From: Incurvaria masculella
Taxonomy: Eukaryota > Arthropoda > Insecta > Lepidoptera > Incurvariidae
Assembly: GCA_946894095.1 (NCBI GenBank)
Contig: OX335663.1
Location: 2,480,001 to 2,544,000 of the forward strand
Reading direction: 5' to 3'
Length of the DNA: 64,000 nucleotides
The notes beneath the pieces are model-generated. The model was not told where the DNA came from. It worked only from the letters and a program-made list of their open reading frames with translations, and ran no database searches. The stretch's first letter is position 1, and every line of letters starts with the position of its first letter. Made by a program: the position numbers and the translations under genes. Below are positions 58,305 through 64,000 of this stretch, piece by piece.

Positions 58305-58866
58305 AACCGACTTTAAAGAAGAAGCACTAAAAAGTAAAAAATATTTTCCATTTTTGTAGTTACGATTTTTGTTATTTTTTGAGTCGGCGTCAGCCGGGCA
58401 CGCGATGCGCCAATCAAGAGAACCTAACCTAACCTAACCTAACCTAACCTTGGCTGACACCGACTCAAAAAATAACAGAAATCGTAACTACAAAAATTGA
58501 AATTATTTTTTACTTTTTAGTGCTTTTTCTTTGAAGTCGGTTATTTTTTTTGTTATTTTTTTTTATTTGTTTATTTTTAGTGAATCTGAAGTACACTTAC
58601 TAATTTGTACACGTCCTTTCCAATAAAAAAAGAATCACCGAAATCGGTTGGCGGTATATTGAGTTATTCGTCCATTTGTCGCGCACATCTTAATACAAAT
58701 TTAAGACTTTTATGATTTTCTCATGGATATCATTGTCAGAACTTAACCAAATTAAAATGGGACCACTTGGGAAGCACTAGCTATCATTTAAAAAAATAAT
58801 CATCAAAATCGGTTCACCCAGGACATACAGACGAATTGATAACCTCCTCCTTTTTTGAAGTCGGTT
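58305..58866 (-). mobile_element. AACCGACTTC element with terminal hairpin, copy 2
   Basis: Opposite orientation to 35717-36310 with the same layout: a hairpin (arms 58305-58397 and 58452-58542) enclosing six AACCT units (58421-58450), followed by the ~320-bp body and ending TTTTTTGAAGTCGGTT at 58866. It is not enclosed in the 1.4-kb foldback seen around copy 1, so the AACCGACTTC element is an independent family. Confidence 0.78.
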
Positions 58867-60159
58867 AAAAAAGCAATGCCGCCTTTTTAGAGCGTGTGAC
58901 TCGATAATATTTTGGCCGATTCATATCACGCCGATTTCATTAATATCTGACTTTTTAAATTTTTACATATTGTAAAATTATGCGACTAATTACATCAATA
59001 AAGAGCTAATAAATTAAAGAGGGCTTAGCCTTCGCCACCACTGTAACATGTGAGGTCTAATATAGATGTACATATAACTGAGGCATCACATTTATGACAA
59101 TACCGAAAAATCTGGTCACGACTTTCGCGGTCACCATTGGGATTGCAGCACTTGTGGTTAGTTTGCCCTTGTTTCCGTAACTTTTGTTTATTGTTTTTTA
59201 CTAAAAGTTGGATTTTTTAATTTGAAATTCGCGAATTTCGAGAATCCATAGTTATTCACTAAGCCTTGGCCTGAAGTGCTACAGTGACGTGCCCAGCCGG
59301 CTGCATGTATGCCCTCCTTTATAATAGTGCCGTTAGTTCCCCGCCTATGCTCCCCCGGTGTCCGTTTCACACGTACTGGCCGCATAGCTGGCGTACCATC
59401 TAATTGGTACGGGTGAATTAGCTATTGTAGGTTCTCCGGTGACGGAATACTGGAGGTGCGAATGCATGTGTGGCTATTCAATGGGAACATTGAATGTTGA
59501 AAAATGTGTGATGCAATATGATCTCAATGGAAGACAACATGTAAGACTGAATAGATAAAAACCTAATAAATGGTAGTTATTCCTAGAATATTTTCTTAAT
59601 GATTTAAAATATTATATGCCAACATATACATTAGTGTATAGAAGATATAATACCGAGAACCGATAAAAACATAATGATTTTTAGCTGTATACAATCATAT
59701 ATTTTAAATGACATAAGATATTATTTGCCGGAATATACATTAGTATGTAGAATAACGATAATATTAAGGGTAATCCGAGATGGTTTGAACATGTGGAGCG
59801 AATGAGTGACGGAAGGAAGACTAAACCAACTAACGAAATGGAACTGTGGGAGTGTACCATGACTAAATTAGCTGTCAAAGGCCATGTTTGAAAATATTGT
59901 AGTATTAGTGGAAAAAGCGAAAGAAGTAGGTATAATCGCTCTATCATATATGCCTAGCTCTCCTCTGTCGTGATGGTATGTACATAAAGCATGCTTGGGT
60001 AATATTACCAATCTGATAAATCTATAAAAATCAATTTCACTACACCTAATGGACTACAACTTTTATCAATGGATAAAAATTGGGTAGCTAAATTATACAG
60101 TATTTATCTATGCGCACAGTTCCAGAACTGAGATTGGTCGTGAAGATAGAAAAGTAACT

Positions 60160-60666
60160 CTTTTCCCGCTTAACTCCCCATACAAACGTGGAAAGAATAT
60201 CATGCGCATATTTTTTGTCGGAGATCCAAAATAATACTCAAAACACCTTTATTTGATAAAACTAGATGTTTGAAGACCATTGGCATTGTAAAATTGTACA
60301 TGGTTTCTAAGTTTACCTAGACAATAAGTTTGGTTGTGGATTCCTCGATACAACGATAAAACAAAAAAATCTTAAAAATCTTAGTCATCAAACCTAGCTT
60401 GTTCCACGAAGAGTCAAAATAAATTTAGTTTTTGTTTGATCTACAGTGTCCGCGATTGACTTTTAGGTATTTTGTAATATGTTTTTTTTTTTTTGTAAAT
60501 CTAACCAAATAAAATACTATGTGAAATGTTTGCTCTGTGGACGTGTTGCACCCTCCTCGTCAGGAACATGGTCTATTTTTAAAACAAAGACAGTGCCAGA
60601 GAGCTACAGAACGATTTTTTGCTGTGCCCGCGAATGAGTTAGTCCCGTCGGGAAGGGCCACCTTAA
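60160..60666 (-). mobile_element. TTAAGG MITE, copy 6 (old, divergent)
   Basis: Shares CTCCCCATACAAACG, GGAGATCCAAAAT, ATTGGCATTGTAAAATTG and the intact end GGGCCACCTTAA (60655-60666) with the family but has many substitutions and has lost its other TTAAGG terminus. Confidence 0.75.
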
Positions 60667-61632
60667 TAAAGAAAAGATAACAGAACAGCTTCTTTCGAAT
60701 AACTGCATAATTATTAGTGCATATGCTGAATGAATGATGCATATAACCTACTCGCATGCATGTCAGATTACTCATGCTTAAAAATAAGGTCATGTCGCAC
60801 GTATTTCAATAGATCGATATGTGACTCAACTCTGTTTATAGTAACATATTCTCGCAAGAATATGTCCCTATTGAACTTGATGAATTAAGACAAACTGCTT
60901 TGCATAACTACAAACAGAAGTACAGTAAAATGTGTAAGTATAAGATGTAAGTAAGTTTGACTTAAAGCTGGCGCAGGTACCTGAACTGAACCGGTTTTAA
61001 ATTGTGTAGGGGAAACGCATCTGCCGAAAGAACTAAATTAACTCTGTAAATATGAACAAACTAGTAGGTACGTAGGCACTTATATAATTGTTAGATTTTC
61101 ATATACATAAATGTTATATGTAAATGGTTTCTTTTATACATTCCTAGTCAAGCAACATACAATATAAAATTGCATATGTCTCAGGAAATTGTCAAAGCTA
61201 TGATATTATAATCTCATTACTTCACTGGATACAGGCATTAAATTCTGTTAAATGTTAGGTTTTTGCAAGATATAAATAAGATAGATAATAATCCTAGAGA
61301 TTGTACCTATCTCCACTAGTGAAATCATTATAGGTAGGTAGGTACCTACCTATCAAAGATTCGACAGTACTTACTTGTCCTGCAACGCATCTAAAAGCAA
61401 GCAACAAGAACACTAGGCATGGATGCCAGCCTTGCTTGAGCGATTTTTGGAATAGAACGGAAATAATGAGAGAAAAAATATGTTTTAAACTATGGTTTTA
61501 AACGCTCATAATGCCTTAGATTTTTTATGATTAAAAAAATCCTTGACCCACAAGAACTAGGTTGGTATACATGTTCAATCGAACGTGTCAGTTATGTGTG
61601 CGCGACATAGCTATCAATTTCAATCCGTTTTT

Positions 61633-61929
61633 AGGGTTCCGTACCCAAAGGGTGAAAACGGAACCCTATTACTAAGCCTCCGCTGTCCGTCCGTCCGTCC
61701 GTCTGTCCGTCTGTCACAGGGCTGTATCTCAGTAACCGTAACAGGTAGACAGCAGACATTTTAACAGAGTGTGTATTTATTTTGCCGCTACAACAACAAA
61801 TAGGTAAGATTAAAAAATAATTAAAATTAAAGGGGGCTCCCATACAAAAAACGTGTTTTTTTTGTTTTTTTTTACGATGGTACGGAACCCTTCGTGTGCG
61901 AGTCCGAATCGCACTTGGCCGGTTTTTTT
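61633..61929 (+). repeat. TTCCGTACC dispersed repeat
   Basis: A full-length 297-bp copy in the beta-tubulin B intron, from AGGGTTCCGTACCCAAAGGG to GGCCGGTTTTTTT. Confidence 0.85.
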
Positions 61930-63106
61930 AAAACGAGGACAGTGGGCCTCTGACTAGGCCATTTCTACGCGTTTCGGGCAGTTAGTGTGAACGCTCCTTT
62001 ATAGTTTATAACATACGACTATCTATAGAATGTGAACACAGCAGGGATTCGATGGAAGGCAAATTACTTATACATGACAACATGATGAACAAATCCTCAA
62101 TGTTATGTGGTTATCCCTAATCGTAACCGTCGTTCGTAACTAGGTACCTATTTCCCATTCTCCGATAGCAAACATGAACGTGACACGCCACAAAAACAGT
62201 GTCTAGACAGGAAAAATATCGAGAAAATGTAGTATAGCATACGCGGCCACCAACAGTAAAACCAGTTTTATCCAACTCATCGTGAAGCCAGACAGGATCG
62301 AGTCTCGACGAAAAAGCGCGAAATGGACTCAAAAATTATGTGGCGCAAGATATAGCATAGGTACTTATAGGTAGGTAGGTACCAGGTGCAAGTTCTTTTA
62401 TGTGCCAAATACAATGAGTCCCTTTTTTACCCAACTGGCAAAGAAAAGAGGGTGCTATGGTATCAAGGTATACCTATGTCTATGTATTCAGTTAAATATT
62501 AAATCAAGTCTATAAGTAATAACAGTTTTACTGTAAGAGTTTAACTCATTTATTTGATTAGGTTTTTAATTTAATTTGATATATTTTCATGATTTGCGCC
62601 CCTACCTATAGTTAGGTATCATATGAACAAAAAAGAAATGTGGGTACCTACATCTGTGCGTGTGATGCCTACCTTATAATTTATTCATAATTACTGTACT
62701 CATTTGAGTTTACGCGACATCTATTTACCTATATGCAAACAAATATACATTTGGTATCACGACAAATTACATAAATTACAAAATACCTACCCATATTTTA
62801 GTGATACACATACGTGCTAGGTCTGTATCTCAATATTTTGGGGAGTTCTCTCCGTACACACGATCCGGCACTGAGATAATAGGTATGAGAAACTACTAGA
62901 TTGTCACCATCTGCCTATCCGGCACCTACATAGTCATTTTGTCGTGGCCCCTCACTCGCTCGACGCGAGATGAGAGCATTCCATGGCGGTTTGACTCATC
63001 CGCACAGCACACACACGGAACGGTTAAATGGTTCAATTAAATACCGGTTTCAGAACGATGAAAAACTTCTAATACTACGACAAAATGAGTACGTGAAGAG
63101 GCTCAC

Positions 63107-63163
63107 CTTAGCTCCGATCTGGTTTCCACACTGTCCGGCCTGGATGTGCACGATTTCCCTCAT
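63107..63163 (-). CDS. beta-tubulin B, exon 1 (residues 1-19)
   Basis: 57 bp encoding the same 19 residues as gene A exon 1 (MREI through GAK), with six silent differences. ATG at 63163-63161 in the context TTCAAAATG; donor GTGAGC follows AAG at 63107. Joined in phase 0 to 46917 it yields a 445-aa protein. Same motif-based identification as gene A. Confidence 0.95.
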
Positions 63164-63420
63164 TTTGAATTGGTTACTAAATTACAATAAAATAATTTAA
63201 ATTCAACGTTGGATGCGCCCGCGTTGGTCCCTCGTCGAAAGCGGATTGATGCTGGCGCGGCTGCGTTCGCGACTCCCGCGATAAATGAATTCCAACGCCT
63301 CTGCTCGGTGGAATGGCAAGCCGTGATTGGTCGGCAGCCGGCGGGCGCGAAATGCTGTACAGTGCTGCCAACGTGCGATAAAAACTTGAAGCTTCCTTGG
63401 AGGTTGTTTGAATATCGAAT
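63164..63420 (-). promoter_or_regulatory. beta-tubulin B promoter region, CCAAT type
   Basis: A GC-rich flank. On the coding strand CGACCAATCA (63333-63324), a good NF-Y/CCAAT match, lies about 160 bp before the ATG. No TATCGATA site as in gene A, and no clear TATA box. Different proximal elements suggest different regulation of the two paralogs; this is inference only. Confidence 0.45.
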
Positions 63421-64000
63421 TGGTCATCGGGCTAGGATGTATGTGTAGCCTCGTATGTAGCTAACTCAAAGCCCTCTACGACTCCCGGTTGACTTGGTGT
63501 CAAAGTTGTTTTTACGGGGTTTTGTCTGAAAGACTTGGTTATTTAACCTAACTTAATTCCCCCAAATTGTTCAAGCCTAGATAATTGGTTTAGTACTGTA
63601 CCTACTACTAAACTTGTGCCCCTAAAAATTACAAGATGGACTGTATACCAAAATATGGAATAATGTGGACAGAAATTATGCTAGGGGCAGCTAGGGGTAA
63701 CATGTTAGAGATCACGCCTTTGATATCTTGTGTCGGAGATCGTGGGATCGACACCACAACCTCTTTCTTATATGAGATTGAAATGTGCATTTTAATTAGG
63801 TAAGAATGTGGGTCACGCCGAGGGTCACGCCATGATTCGGAACCCGTGCGAGACAATACGTCCCCAAGGTAGGGGCGTGTTATTGGGTGGTAGGCGTAAG
63901 CCATTGAGATACGTCAATCAACCGTCTACGTCAATAATCGGAAACTATTCTTTTCCGAAGCCTTCGAATTGGAATAAATCGTAGGTTTTTTCTATTAAAA
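63421..64000. other. no gene recognised
   Basis: Upstream of beta-tubulin B. A 91-codon minus-strand frame at 63629-63904 has no recognisable domain. Confidence 0.45.

Noticed and set aside
58421..58450. chromosome-end telomere tract
   Set aside because: Only six units, interstitial, and inside the hairpin loop of a dispersed element present twice in opposite orientation.

Overview
The window is eukaryotic, and the evidence points to an insect nuclear genome, most likely a moth or butterfly. It holds two intact beta-tubulin genes with conserved introns in a sea of AT-rich, transposon-laden DNA. The mobile elements are of insect type: mariner, RTE and Jockey/CR1-like LINEs, Penelope-like elements, tRNA-derived SINEs, TTAA-flanked and hAT-like MITEs, and Helitron-like ends. 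Copies of the insect telomere unit TTAGG also occur inside a dispersed element. Species cannot be read from the sequence.

Genes. Two paralogous beta-tubulin genes lie head-to-tail on the minus strand. Gene A has coding exon 1 at 32503-32447 and exon 2 at 24316-23030 (447 aa). Gene B has exon 1 at 63163-63107 and exon 2 at 46917-45637 (445 aa). Both are split after codon 19 in phase 0, with introns of 8.1 kb and 16.2 kb. The proteins are nearly identical. Gene B differs at five internal positions, three of them in or next to the M-loop that makes lateral microtubule contacts, and it has a shorter acidic tail. Promoter-proximal sequence also differs: gene A has a perfect DRE-type TATCGATA site, while gene B has a CCAAT box. 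No other host protein gene could be supported.

Layout. 1-466: 5' part of an uninterrupted mariner transposase running off the window edge. 0.6-8.5 kb: graveyard of LINE, RTE and Penelope fragments, a 140-bp triplet repeat, and a Harbinger-like element nested in an older MITE. 8.6-22.6 kb: mostly non-coding, with MITEs, foldbacks, a Helitron-like end, a ribozyme-like motif and SINEs. 22.6-32.7 kb: beta-tubulin A with a transposon-filled intron. 33-45 kb: accessory DNA, including a three-level nested insertion at 35.2-37.1 kb and a cluster of five related 290-bp repeats at 37.8-39.8 kb. 45.2-63.4 kb: beta-tubulin B and its long intron. 63.4-64 kb: nothing recognised.

The two tubulin genes are the only functional unit seen; everything else is mobile or repetitive DNA. 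The most interesting structures are (i) the M-loop divergence and apparent conversion tracts between the tubulins, (ii) hammerhead-ribozyme-like cores linked to Penelope remnants, and (iii) a dispersed element whose terminal hairpin loop carries telomere-type TTAGG repeats. All calls come from reading the sequence; no database search was run.
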